A DNA stretch of 9,651 nucleotides from an uncultured Alphaproteobacteria bacterium (GTDB lineage Bacteria; Pseudomonadota; Alphaproteobacteria; Rhodobacterales; Rhodobacteraceae): NCBI GenBank assembly GCA_929200295.1, contig CAKMZE010000014.1:22753-32403 (forward strand), given 5' to 3'. The translations under genes and the position numbers were made by a program. Positions 1 through 6,725 of this stretch are shown piece after piece. How positions within the stretch are numbered: the first letter of the stretch is position 1; every line of letters starts with the position of its first letter. The notes beneath the pieces are model-generated. The model worked only from the letters and a program-made list of their open reading frames with translations, did not search any database and had not been told where the DNA came from.

Positions 1-1157
1 AAGACGGCAGCCTGCATGAGGTCACAGCCGCGCGACTGTCGGCTGGCATGCTTAATGCGCTTAAAGACCGCAATCATCTTGAAGGGCACGCTGTAGAAGA
101 CGTGATTTGGGGGAATGTCACGCAAGTGGGCGAGCAGGGCGGGTGTTTGGCTCGCACGGCTGTGCTGGCCTCGGATCTTGATCAATCTATTCCGGGGCTT
201 GCGATCAATCGGTTTTGTGCCTCTGGCATGGAGGCTGTGAACCTTGCTGCGAACCAGGTTAACGGTGGGGCAGGGGGTGCCTATATCGCGGGCGGGGTTG
301 AGATGATGGGCCGCGTTGCGATGGGCAGTGACGGGGCGGCGATTGCTGTTGATCCGTCGATCGCGATGGATACTTATTTTGTGCCGCAGGGGATATCGGC
401 TGATATCATCGCAACTGAATACGGCTTTACCCGCGATGACGCGGACCAATTGGCGATGACATCGCAACAGCGCGCAAAGGCCGCATGGGACGACCACCGT
501 TTTGCCAATTCAATTGTTCCTGTGCGGGATCAAAATGGTCTGACGATTTTAGAGCATGATGAATACATGCGCCCCGGAACAGATATGCAGGCGCTGGGCG
601 CGCTCAATCCAGCCTTTCAGGCAATGGGTGAGGTGATGCCCGGCTTTGATAAAGTCGCATTGATGAAATATCCGCATCTTGAGAAGATCGACCATATTCA
701 TCATGCGGGCAATTCCTCTGGTATTGTTGATGGGGCTGCGGGGCTTTTGATCGGGTCAAAGGCATGGGGCGAGGCGCATGGGCTCACACCACGTGCGCGG
801 ATCAAAGCGACGGCAAAGATCGGCACGGACCCCACGATCATGCTCACCGGCCCCGTGCCCGTGACCGAGAAGATCATGGCCGATACAGGCATGGCCATCA
901 GCGATATTGATCTTTTTGAAGTGAATGAGGCTTTCGCATCTGTTGTCTTGCGCTTTCAGCAAAGGTTCAATGTCGACCCGGGGTTTGTAAACGTTAACGG
1001 CGGGTCGATTGCGATGGGCCACCCTTTGGGTGCGACGGGTGCGATCATCATTGGCACGCTCTTGGATGAGCTAGAGCGCACGGGCAAAGGCACCGGTCTT
1101 GCCACGCTGTGTATCGCGTCCGGCATGGGTGCCGCGACCATCATTGAACGCGTATAG
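1..1157 (+). CDS. fadA: Acetyl-CoA C-acyltransferase (thiolase), 5' truncated by the window edge
   Basis: Degradative thiolase catalysing CoA-dependent cleavage of 3-ketoacyl-CoA to acetyl-CoA and a shortened acyl-CoA, the last step of beta-oxidation. The frame is open from base 3 (reads DGSLHEVTAARLSAG before the first internal Met at 48), so the true start lies upstream; 384 residues are visible and roughly 10-20 appear to be missing compared with the usual length of about 390-400. Seen directly: the nucleophilic cysteine in NRFCASG (codon 216-218), a NEAF motif, the catalytic histidine in GGSIAMGHPLGATGA (codon 1020-1022), and the second cysteine in LCIASGMGAA (codon 1110-1112). All catalytic residues are present. 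The gene ends 11 bases before the multifunctional beta-oxidation gene, so the two are almost certainly co-transcribed. A biosynthetic acetyl-CoA acetyltransferase is the alternative, but the neighbour favours beta-oxidation. Confidence 0.93.
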   Translation, partial: DGSLHEVTAARLSAGMLNALKDRNHLEGHAVEDVIWGNVTQVGEQGGCLARTAVLASDLDQSIPGLAINRFCASGMEAVNLAANQVNGGAGGAYIAGGVEMMGRVAMGSDGAAIAVDPSIAMDTYFVPQGISADIIATEYGFTRDDADQLAMTSQQRAKAAWDDHRFANSIVPVRDQNGLTILEHDEYMRPGTDMQALGALNPAFQAMGEVMPGFDKVALMKYPHLEKIDHIHHAGNSSGIVDGAAGLLIGSKAWGEAHGLTPRARIKATAKIGTDPTIMLTGPVPVTEKIMADTGMAISDIDLFEVNEAFASVVLRFQQRFNVDPGFVNVNGGSIAMGHPLGATGAIIIGTLLDELERTGKGTGLATLCIASGMGAATIIERV

Positions 1158-1168
1158 GGGCAGGGATT

Positions 1169-3364
1169 ATGGCTGATTTTACACTAAAGACCGATAGCGA
1201 TGGCGTGGCAGTGATCACATGGGATGTCACGGCAAAATCCATGAATGTGATGACGCGCGACAGCCAACAAGAGCTGAACGCGCTGATTGATCAAGTGCTG
1301 ACAGATGACGCGATCAAGGGCGCTGTGATTACCTCGGGCAAGGATAGCTTTGCTGGGGGGATGGATCTTAATGTGCTGGCCACCATTCGCGAGGAAAGTG
1401 GTGATGACCCTGCGGAGGGGCTGTTTAACTTCACCATGGAAGGGCACCGTATGCTGCGCAAGATTGAGCGCGCAGGCATGGACCCGAAAACCAACAAAGG
1501 CGGCAAACCGATTGCCGCGGCCCTGACAGGGACCGCACTTGGCATCGGGCTTGAGGTGCCATTGGCCTGCCACCGGATTTTTGCCGCAGATAACCCAAAG
1601 GCCAAAATCGGCCTGCCTGAGATCATGGTTGGCATTTTCCCAGGGGCAGGGGGCACAACGCGGCTTGTGCGCAAGCTTGGGGCGATGGCGGCTTCACCGC
1701 TTTTGCTTGAGGGCAAGCTCAATAACCCGCAAAAGGCCAAAGCCGCAGGCGTGGTGGATGAGGTTGTCCCCGCGAATGATCTTTTGTCGGTGGCCAAGGC
1801 TTGGGTGTTGTCAGAGCCGAATATCGTCAAACCTTGGGATGAAAAGGGTTATAAAATGCCCGGTGGCGCGCCCTATCATCCGGCGGGCTTTATGACCTAT
1901 GTGGGGGCATCCGCGATGGTCAATGGCAAAACCATGGGGGCCTACCCGGCGGCAAAAGCGCTGCTTTCTGCCGCATATGAGGGTGCTTTGGTGCCATTTG
2001 ATACCGCACTCAAAATCGAGGCACGGTATTTCACGCAAATTCTGATGAACCCTTCATCATCTGCGATGATCCGCAGCCTCTTTATCAATAAAGAGGCGCT
2101 TGAAAAGGGAGCTAACCGCCCTGCTGTTGCCCCACAAACAGTGGCGCAGGTGGGTGTTATTGGCGCGGGCATGATGGGTGCTGGCATTGCGCTGGTATCT
2201 GCCCTTGCTGGGATCAAGGTCGTGCTGATCGATGCGGCGCAAGAGGCCGCTGATAAGGGCAAAGCCTATACTGCTGCCTATATGGACAAGGGCATCGCCC
2301 GCAAAAAAGCTACGCAAGATAAGAAAGACGCGGTGTTGGGGCTAATCAATGCCACAACGGATTATGCAGCGCTGAAAGACTGTGATCTGATTGTTGAAGC
2401 TGTGTTCGAGGACCCAAGCGTCAAGGCTGAGGTCACAGCACAGGTGCAAGCGGTCACAGGTCCTGATTGCATCTTTGCAACGAACACCTCGACCCTGCCG
2501 ATTACTGAGCTGGCGCGCGCGTCAAATGACCCTGAGAAATTCATTGGCATTCATTTCTTTAGCCCTGTGGATAAAATGATGCTGGTTGAGATCATTAAGG
2601 GCCGCGAGACAGGTGACACCGCTGTGGCTAAGGCGCTCGATTTCGTGCGGCAAATCCGCAAAACGCCGATTGTCGTGAATGATGAGAGGTTCTTTTATGC
2701 CAATCGCTGCATCATTCCCTATATTAATGAGGGGATCCGCATGGTCCGCGAAGGGGTCGCCCCTGCGCTGATCGAGAATGCGGCGAAACTGGTGGGGATG
2801 CCGCTGGGGCCGCTACAATTGACCGATGAGACCTCGATTGATCTTGGGGTGAAAATTGCAAAGGCGACAAAGGCGGCAATGGGGGCAGATTACCCCAATG
2901 ACACGGTCGATGAGGTCCTGTTTTGGATGTTCGAAGAGGGCCGTTTAGGGCGCAAAGCCAACGCAGGGTTCTTTAGCTATGATGAAAAGGGCAAGCGTCA
3001 GGGGCTTTGGGACGGTTTGGCGGGGAAATACCCGACCTCTGATGAGCAACCATCGCTTATTGATGTGCAGCATCGCCTGCTCTTTACGCAGGTGTTAGAG
3101 GCCGTGCGCGCGCTTGAGGAGAACGTGCTCGAGGATATTCGCGAGGGCGATGTGGGTGCAATTTTAGGCTGGGGCTTTGCGCCATGGTCGGGCGGGCCGT
3201 TTAGCTGGCTGGATATGCTTGGCACGCCCTATGCCGCCGCGCGCTGTGATGAGCTGTCAGACACCTATGGCGACCGTTTTGCCACCCCAGATTTGCTACG
3301 CGACATGGCAGATAAGGGGCAGAGCTTTTACAAACGTTTTGCCGTAGACGGCAAAGCGGCTTAA
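1169..3364 (+). CDS. fadB: Multifunctional beta-oxidation protein: enoyl-CoA hydratase / 3-hydroxyacyl-CoA dehydrogenase (FadB/FadJ type)
   Basis: A 731-residue protein that hydrates enoyl-CoA and then oxidises the 3-hydroxyacyl-CoA with NAD+, feeding the thiolase encoded just upstream; length matches FadB (about 730). The N-terminal crotonase domain (about 1-200) has the oxyanion-hole stretch SFAGGMDL (60-67) and both expected glutamates, E129 (GIGLE) and E151 (GLPEIMVG), followed by PGAGGT. A linker leads to the NAD-binding domain, with GAGMMG (GxGxxG, 332-337), then catalytic H462 in IHFFSPVDKM and E474 in LVEII, 12 residues apart as in FadB. The C-terminal dehydrogenase domains follow (about 504-600 and 630-725). 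The start is ATG 1169, preceded by AGGGA at 1162-1166. Oddity: the segment usually NDSRGF reads NDERFF (504-509). FadB versus FadJ cannot be decided from sequence alone. Confidence 0.94.
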   Translation: MADFTLKTDSDGVAVITWDVTAKSMNVMTRDSQQELNALIDQVLTDDAIKGAVITSGKDSFAGGMDLNVLATIREESGDDPAEGLFNFTMEGHRMLRKIERAGMDPKTNKGGKPIAAALTGTALGIGLEVPLACHRIFAADNPKAKIGLPEIMVGIFPGAGGTTRLVRKLGAMAASPLLLEGKLNNPQKAKAAGVVDEVVPANDLLSVAKAWVLSEPNIVKPWDEKGYKMPGGAPYHPAGFMTYVGASAMVNGKTMGAYPAAKALLSAAYEGALVPFDTALKIEARYFTQILMNPSSSAMIRSLFINKEALEKGANRPAVAPQTVAQVGVIGAGMMGAGIALVSALAGIKVVLIDAAQEAADKGKAYTAAYMDKGIARKKATQDKKDAVLGLINATTDYAALKDCDLIVEAVFEDPSVKAEVTAQVQAVTGPDCIFATNTSTLPITELARASNDPEKFIGIHFFSPVDKMMLVEIIKGRETGDTAVAKALDFVRQIRKTPIVVNDERFFYANRCIIPYINEGIRMVREGVAPALIENAAKLVGMPLGPLQLTDETSIDLGVKIAKATKAAMGADYPNDTVDEVLFWMFEEGRLGRKANAGFFSYDEKGKRQGLWDGLAGKYPTSDEQPSLIDVQHRLLFTQVLEAVRALEENVLEDIREGDVGAILGWGFAPWSGGPFSWLDMLGTPYAAARCDELSDTYGDRFATPDLLRDMADKGQSFYKRFAVDGKAA

Positions 3365-3372
3365 TTTGGGGT

Positions 3373-3397
3373 AGGGCGGGCATGACCCGCCCTTTTT
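3373..3397 (+). terminator. Rho-independent terminator after fadAB
   Basis: A perfect 8-bp stem (AGGGCGGG at 3373-3380 against CCCGCCCT at 3386-3393) with a five-base loop CATGA, running into TTTTT at 3393-3397. It lies 9 bases after the fadB stop and abuts the stop codon of the convergent transporter gene. The T run is on the plus-strand side only, so it should stop fadAB transcription; on the minus strand the hairpin has no T run after it and is at best a weak terminator. Confidence 0.9.
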
Positions 3398-4332
3398 CAT
3401 TCGGGCAAAGTGGCGCGTAGCGTTTGTGGTTTTTCTGATCTGACCGCGATGATGACACCGGCACTGGCGATACAGGCCATACCAACGAGCGCCAATGTAT
3501 TTGGCACTTCGTTCCAGAGGATCACTGCCCAAACGGTGGCGAACACAATCAACATATTCTCAAACACCGCAACAAATGAGGCCTCGGCCAATTGATAGGC
3601 GCGGATCGACAGACCCACACCAATCAGGGACCCGACCCCTTGCACCAATATCATGGTCAGGAAAATCCCCTCGGGCCAAACCCAACCGCGCAAGACAAAG
3701 CCATCAGCGCCAAGGGGCACAGTGACGGGGAAAACCGTGAGCACAGCCACGCCGATCGCCCCGAAACAGAGCATCGTGCCGAAAAACGCACCAAGCAGTG
3801 TTAATGTGCCCTCGCCCGCGCACCAATGCCGCGTCGCGAGGTTGCCCAGCGCATAAATTGCCCCTGCGATCACGGGCACGATGGACAGTAGCGAAAATCC
3901 TTCGGCATCGGGGCGAATAACGAGCAAAATCCCCACAAATCCCATAGCAACCGCAAAGATACGCCGGGCACCAACGGTTTCACCAAAAAACAAAACCGAA
4001 AAGATCACCACAAAAATGGGCGCGGTAAAAAGCCCAGCGACAACTTGGGCAATCGGCATCAGACCCAAGCACCCAAAATAGATGCACATTGAAACAGCGG
4101 TGAGCAGGCTGCGCATGATCACCCTGCGTGGTCGCTTGGGACGCACGGAAATACCCATCAGCCGCGCAACGATCATGAGAATCGCCACAGCAATCACCGA
4201 ACGCAGCAGATGAAACGTCCAAAGCCCGCCTGTTTCGGCCGCGAGGCGCATAAAATTATCGATCAATCCAAATAGCATCATGGCTGAAAGCGCACAGATC
4301 ACTGCCGTCACGGGTCGGTTTTCATTTTCCAC
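3397..4332 (-). CDS. EamA/DMT-superfamily inner-membrane transporter
   Basis: A 311-residue, very hydrophobic protein with ten predicted membrane helices (about 8-29, 37-58, 72-90, 95-116, 123-139, 147-166, 176-200, 222-245, 250-272, 277-297) and basic cytoplasmic loops such as RPKRPRR (64-70). This is the two-times-five-helix EamA architecture of the drug/metabolite transporter superfamily; the end of the first repeat (FFGETVGARRIFAVAMGF, about 115-132) is typical. Members mostly export or import small metabolites, often amino acids, but the substrate cannot be inferred. The start is GTG at 4332-4330, supported by AAGG (plus-strand CCTT at 4341-4344) with an 8-base spacing; the next in-frame Met codons fall inside helix 1 (residues 18-19), so they are unlikely starts. 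It is divergent from the acyl-CoA synthetase and convergent with fadAB, so probably transcribed alone. Confidence 0.9.
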   Translation of the reverse strand: MENENRPVTAVICALSAMMLFGLIDNFMRLAAETGGLWTFHLLRSVIAVAILMIVARLMGISVRPKRPRRVIMRSLLTAVSMCIYFGCLGLMPIAQVVAGLFTAPIFVVIFSVLFFGETVGARRIFAVAMGFVGILLVIRPDAEGFSLLSIVPVIAGAIYALGNLATRHWCAGEGTLTLLGAFFGTMLCFGAIGVAVLTVFPVTVPLGADGFVLRGWVWPEGIFLTMILVQGVGSLIGVGLSIRAYQLAEASFVAVFENMLIVFATVWAVILWNEVPNTLALVGMACIASAGVIIAVRSEKPQTLRATLPE

Positions 4333-4430
4333 GTTTTATGCCTTGCTTGATGAAATCGTCATTGCATGAATTGTCTGACATATCCTAATGTCGCAAGGCA
4401 ATAACAGCAGCGCCAAAGGGAGTGTCGCAA
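4333..4430. promoter_or_regulatory. Divergent promoter region, transporter / acyl-CoA synthetase
   Basis: A 98-base spacer between two divergent starts must contain both promoters. It holds a dyad, GACAT at 4377-4381 and ATGTC at 4388-4392 separated by six bases, which is operator-like. An 8-bp inverted repeat, TGCCTTGC (4339-4346) and GCAAGGCA (4393-4400), spans most of the spacer; its left arm includes the transporter's ribosome binding site. A weak plus-strand promoter could be TTGCAT (4362-4367), 16 bases, CCTAAT (4384-4389). No strong consensus promoter is seen in either direction, so the individual assignments are tentative. Confidence 0.4.
4415..4422 (+). promoter_or_regulatory. Ribosome binding site that fixes the acyl-CoA synthetase start
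   Basis: AAAGGGAG at 4415-4422 is followed by eight bases and then ATG at 4431. An in-frame GTG at 4422 overlaps this site and would have no room for it, so the ATG is the better start. Confidence 0.75.
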
Positions 4431-6050
4431 ATGGGATGGATGGCTGATGAAACTGGGCTGGATAAATGCCCTGCCAATTACGTGCCGCTGACACCCCTGT
4501 CACATCTGCAACGGGCCGCACGGGTTTTCGCAAATCATACGGCGCTGATTTATGGGGATATCCGCCGTAGCTACACGGAATATTATGCGCGGTGTTCGCG
4601 GCTTGCCTCAGGGCTCGCGCAGATGGGTGTGAGACCGGGCGATGTCGTCGCGACCTTGCTGCCCAATGTGCCTGCGCAGTCCGAAGCGGCCTTTGGCGTG
4701 CCAGCGTGTGGCGGGGTGCTCAACACAATCAACACCCGGCTTGATGTGGATACGGTCGCTTATATCTTTGCCCATGGTGAGGCAAAGGTCGTGCTATGTG
4801 ACACCCAGTTTATGCCGCTCTGCACAGCGGCGATTGCCACTATGGACGGCGCAAAGCCGCAGGTGATCGAAGTGGCTGACCCGGCAGCTGGTTACGCGTC
4901 AACAGGCGAGACGCAAGATTACGAAGACCTGATTAGCAGCGGCGATCCTCAGTTTACCTGGCTCATGCCTCAGGATGAATGGGAAAGCCTTGCGCTGAAT
5001 TACACATCAGGCACCACAGGGCGGCCCAAGGGCGTGGTGTATCACCATCGTGGAGCTTATCTGATGACCATGGGCACGCCGATTTCTTGGCAGTTGCCGC
5101 TTTTCCCGACGTACCTGCAGATCGTGCCGTTGTTTCATTGCAATGGCTGGAACCATACGTGGATGATGCCCGCGCTGGGCGGTACGGTTGTCTGTTGCCG
5201 CGATATCAGCGCTGAGGCAATTTATGATGCAATCGCTGACCATGGGGTGACCCATTTTGGCGGGGCGCCGATTGTGCTTAATCTGATTATCAACGCCAAA
5301 ACGCGACGTGAGTTTGATCACACGGTCGAGGTCTATACCGCCGGCGCGCCGCCGGCGCCTGCGACCCTCGCTGCGATCACTGAGCTTGGGTTCAACGTCA
5401 CCCAAGTTTACGGTCTGACCGAAACCTATGGCCATGTAACCGAATGCATTTGGAATACTACTTGGGACGCGCTCGAAGCTGATGCGCAATCCGCGATCAA
5501 AGCCCAGCAAGGCGTCGCCTTTCCAATGATGGAAGATGTGACCGTCGTGGATGATAATATGGCGCAGGTGACAATGGATGCTGCAAACCAAGGTGAGATT
5601 GTCATGCGCGGCAATTCTGTGATGAAGGGCTATTACAAAAACCCTGAGGCCACGACCAAAGCCTTTTTGGGCGGGTACTTCCATTCCGAAGATCTCGCGA
5701 TCCAGCACCCGAACGGGTATATGCAGATCGCGGACCGGGCCAAAGATATCATCATTTCAGGTGGCGAGAATATCAGCTCGGTTGAGGTTGAGGCTGCGTT
5801 GATGAACCATCCGGCGGTCAGCCTCTGTGCGGTGGTTGCAAAGCCAGATGACAAATGGGGCGAGGTGCCATGCGCCTTTGTTGAGCTGAAAGAGGGCGCA
5901 TCAGCCGAAGAGGCCGAGGTGATCGCGTTTGTCCGCAGCCGTCTTGCCGGGTTTAAAACGCCCAAACGCGTTCTCTTTCAGGAGCTGCCAAAAACATCGA
6001 CAGGGAAAATTCAGAAATTTGAACTGAGGGCTTTCGCCAAGGGTTTGTAA
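4431..6050 (+). CDS. AMP-forming acyl-CoA synthetase (class I adenylate-forming enzyme)
   Basis: Activates a carboxylic acid with ATP to an acyl-adenylate and transfers it to CoA. From ATG 4431 the protein is 539 residues, normal for the family. Seen directly: the phosphate-binding loop TSGTTGRPKG (192-201), VYGLTETYG (326-334), the nucleotide-binding aspartate in YFHSED (416-421), the hinge DRAKDIIISGGENIS (435-449) and the catalytic C-terminal lysine in PKTSTGK (K526). No signal peptide or membrane segment is apparent, so it should be cytoplasmic. From remembered resemblance it belongs with the short/medium-chain ligases that include the plant AAE enzymes, rather than with long-chain FadD; the exact acid is unknown. 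The roseobacter methylmercaptopropionate ligase DmdB is a related family, but I recall a different N-terminus for it. Oddity: the usual TGD/SGD of the nucleotide-binding motif reads SED. It ends 7 bases from the convergent Lrp-type gene. Confidence 0.9.
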   Translation: MGWMADETGLDKCPANYVPLTPLSHLQRAARVFANHTALIYGDIRRSYTEYYARCSRLASGLAQMGVRPGDVVATLLPNVPAQSEAAFGVPACGGVLNTINTRLDVDTVAYIFAHGEAKVVLCDTQFMPLCTAAIATMDGAKPQVIEVADPAAGYASTGETQDYEDLISSGDPQFTWLMPQDEWESLALNYTSGTTGRPKGVVYHHRGAYLMTMGTPISWQLPLFPTYLQIVPLFHCNGWNHTWMMPALGGTVVCCRDISAEAIYDAIADHGVTHFGGAPIVLNLIINAKTRREFDHTVEVYTAGAPPAPATLAAITELGFNVTQVYGLTETYGHVTECIWNTTWDALEADAQSAIKAQQGVAFPMMEDVTVVDDNMAQVTMDAANQGEIVMRGNSVMKGYYKNPEATTKAFLGGYFHSEDLAIQHPNGYMQIADRAKDIIISGGENISSVEVEAALMNHPAVSLCAVVAKPDDKWGEVPCAFVELKEGASAEEAEVIAFVRSRLAGFKTPKRVLFQELPKTSTGKIQKFELRAFAKGL

Positions 6051-6057
6051 TCGGGGT

Positions 6058-6558
6058 TTATGCGTCAATCGCCAAACGGGCTTCGAGCACATCAAATGGG
6101 ATCCCCGGCTCATCCTTTGCGCCGCGGATCACAAGCGATGTTTTAACCGAGGCGACGTTTGGCGCTGATGTTAGCTCTTCGGTCAAGAATCGCTGAAAGC
6201 TACGCAGATCAGGGGCGACGCATTTGAGAATGAAATCCACCTCACCATTGAGCATGTGGCATTCGCGGACCAAGGGCCACGCCTCACAACGGTTTTCAAA
6301 TGCGCTAAGATCCACCTCAGCCTGACTGACCAACCCCACCATTGCAAAAACCTGAACCTCAAAACCAAGCTCGCGTGGGTCAACATCTGCGTGGTATCCA
6401 CGGATAAAACCCGCCTCTTCAAGGGTGCGCACACGGCGCAAACAGGGCGGGGCAGAGATGCCGACACGTCTAGCAAGCTCAACATTGGTCATACGTCCGT
6501 CTGCTTGCAGTTCTGCGAGGATCATACGATCAATTTCATCCAGCTTTTGGCTCGGCAT
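6058..6558 (-). CDS. Lrp/AsnC-family transcriptional regulator
   Basis: A 166-residue DNA-binding protein with the standard Lrp layout: an N-terminal helix-turn-helix (LDEIDRMILAELQADGR, then NVELARRVGISAPPCLRRV, about 6-43), a beta linker (GFIRGYHADVDP), and a C-terminal ligand-sensing RAM domain (about 67-145, with NGEVDFILKC at 104-113). The family typically forms dimers to octamers and responds to amino acids. The start is ATG at 6558-6556, chosen because GGGAGGGA lies just upstream and MPSQKLDEID is a typical Lrp N-terminus; a longer reading frame to 6708 would add 50 residues that look like translated promoter. It is divergent from trxB and end to end with the acyl-CoA synthetase. Regulatory targets are unknown; self-regulation and control of trxB are plausible from the spacer layout (inference). 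Confidence 0.93.
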   Translation of the reverse strand: MPSQKLDEIDRMILAELQADGRMTNVELARRVGISAPPCLRRVRTLEEAGFIRGYHADVDPRELGFEVQVFAMVGLVSQAEVDLSAFENRCEAWPLVRECHMLNGEVDFILKCVAPDLRSFQRFLTEELTSAPNVASVKTSLVIRGAKDEPGIPFDVLEARLAIDA

Positions 6559-6562
6559 AACG

Positions 6563-6570
6563 TCCCTCCC
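6563..6570 (-). promoter_or_regulatory. Strong ribosome binding site of the Lrp-type gene
   Basis: The plus strand reads TCCCTCCC, so the minus-strand message carries GGGAGGGA four bases before the ATG at 6558 (six bases if GGAGG is taken as the core). This near-ideal site decides the short start against upstream in-frame ATGs. Confidence 0.85.
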
Positions 6571-6583
6571 TATATTCACATGG

Positions 6584-6612
6584 AGCATACTGAAAAGCCG
6601 GATTTTGCGCAA
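6584..6612 (-). promoter_or_regulatory. Predicted sigma-70 promoter of the Lrp-type gene
   Basis: On the minus strand TTGCGC (6612-6607) is followed after exactly 17 bases by TATGCT (6589-6584). This would start transcription near 6577 and give a leader of about 20 bases that just contains the ribosome binding site. The -35 element lies inside the palindrome TTGCGCAA (6605-6612), so a protein bound there would block the promoter, which suggests autorepression. Confidence 0.55.
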
Positions 6613-6635
6613 CAATATTTCACGTATGCGCAACA
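6605..6635. repeat. Tandem operator-like motif TGCGCAACA, 21 bases apart
   Basis: TGCGCAACA occurs at 6606-6614 and again at 6627-6635, a start-to-start distance of 21 bases, which is two turns of the helix. The first copy is part of the perfect 8-base palindrome TTGCGCAA (6605-6612); the second has a palindromic TGCGCA core. Both sit in the spacer between the divergent Lrp-type gene and trxB. Helically phased sites next to an Lrp-family gene are typical of autoregulation, but the binding protein is inferred, not shown. Confidence 0.5.
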
Positions 6636-6660
6636 TTTTGAAATGCAGTCCCGCGTTTAC

Positions 6661-6717
6661 CCCTCTTTCGTTTCTGCCAGCAACGTCATATATCAAAAAG
6701 CGCTGCATGAAAGAGGG
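6661..6717 (+). promoter_or_regulatory. Inverted repeat that can pair with the trxB ribosome binding site
   Basis: CCCTCTTTC (6661-6669) is the exact reverse complement of GAAAGAGGG (6709-6717), and the pairing extends by G-U and U-A to 11 pairs with a loop of about 35 bases. The right arm contains the trxB ribosome binding site AAGAGGG, 8 bases before the ATG. If transcription starts upstream of 6661, this hairpin would hide the site. A possible -10 at TATATC (6689-6694) would instead start downstream of the left arm and exclude it. Confidence 0.35.
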
Positions 6718-6725
6718 TTTGAAAA

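Noticed and set aside
1291..1830. A 179-codon minus-strand open frame inside fadB
   Set aside because: Ser/Pro/Ala-rich shadow of a clearly real gene; no recognisable domain.
4422..4430. GTG at 4422 as the start of the acyl-CoA synthetase
   Set aside because: It overlaps the ribosome binding site AAAGGGAG, which is ideally placed for ATG 4431.
5007..5708. A 233-codon open frame on the minus strand inside the acyl-CoA synthetase
   Set aside because: It lies wholly within a gene with all family motifs, has a low-complexity Arg/His-rich translation with no recognisable domain, and is explained by the codon bias of the opposite strand.
4431..6050. Naming the acyl-CoA synthetase DmdB (methylmercaptopropionate-CoA ligase)
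   Set aside because: Same superfamily and a roseobacter-like host, but the N-terminus differs from what I recall of DmdB and no other dmd gene is nearby; substrate left open.
6559..6708. A 50-residue N-terminal extension of the Lrp-type regulator up to an ATG at 6708
   Set aside because: The extension covers the predicted promoter and operator sites and has no Lrp-like sequence, whereas a strong ribosome binding site sits right before ATG 6558.
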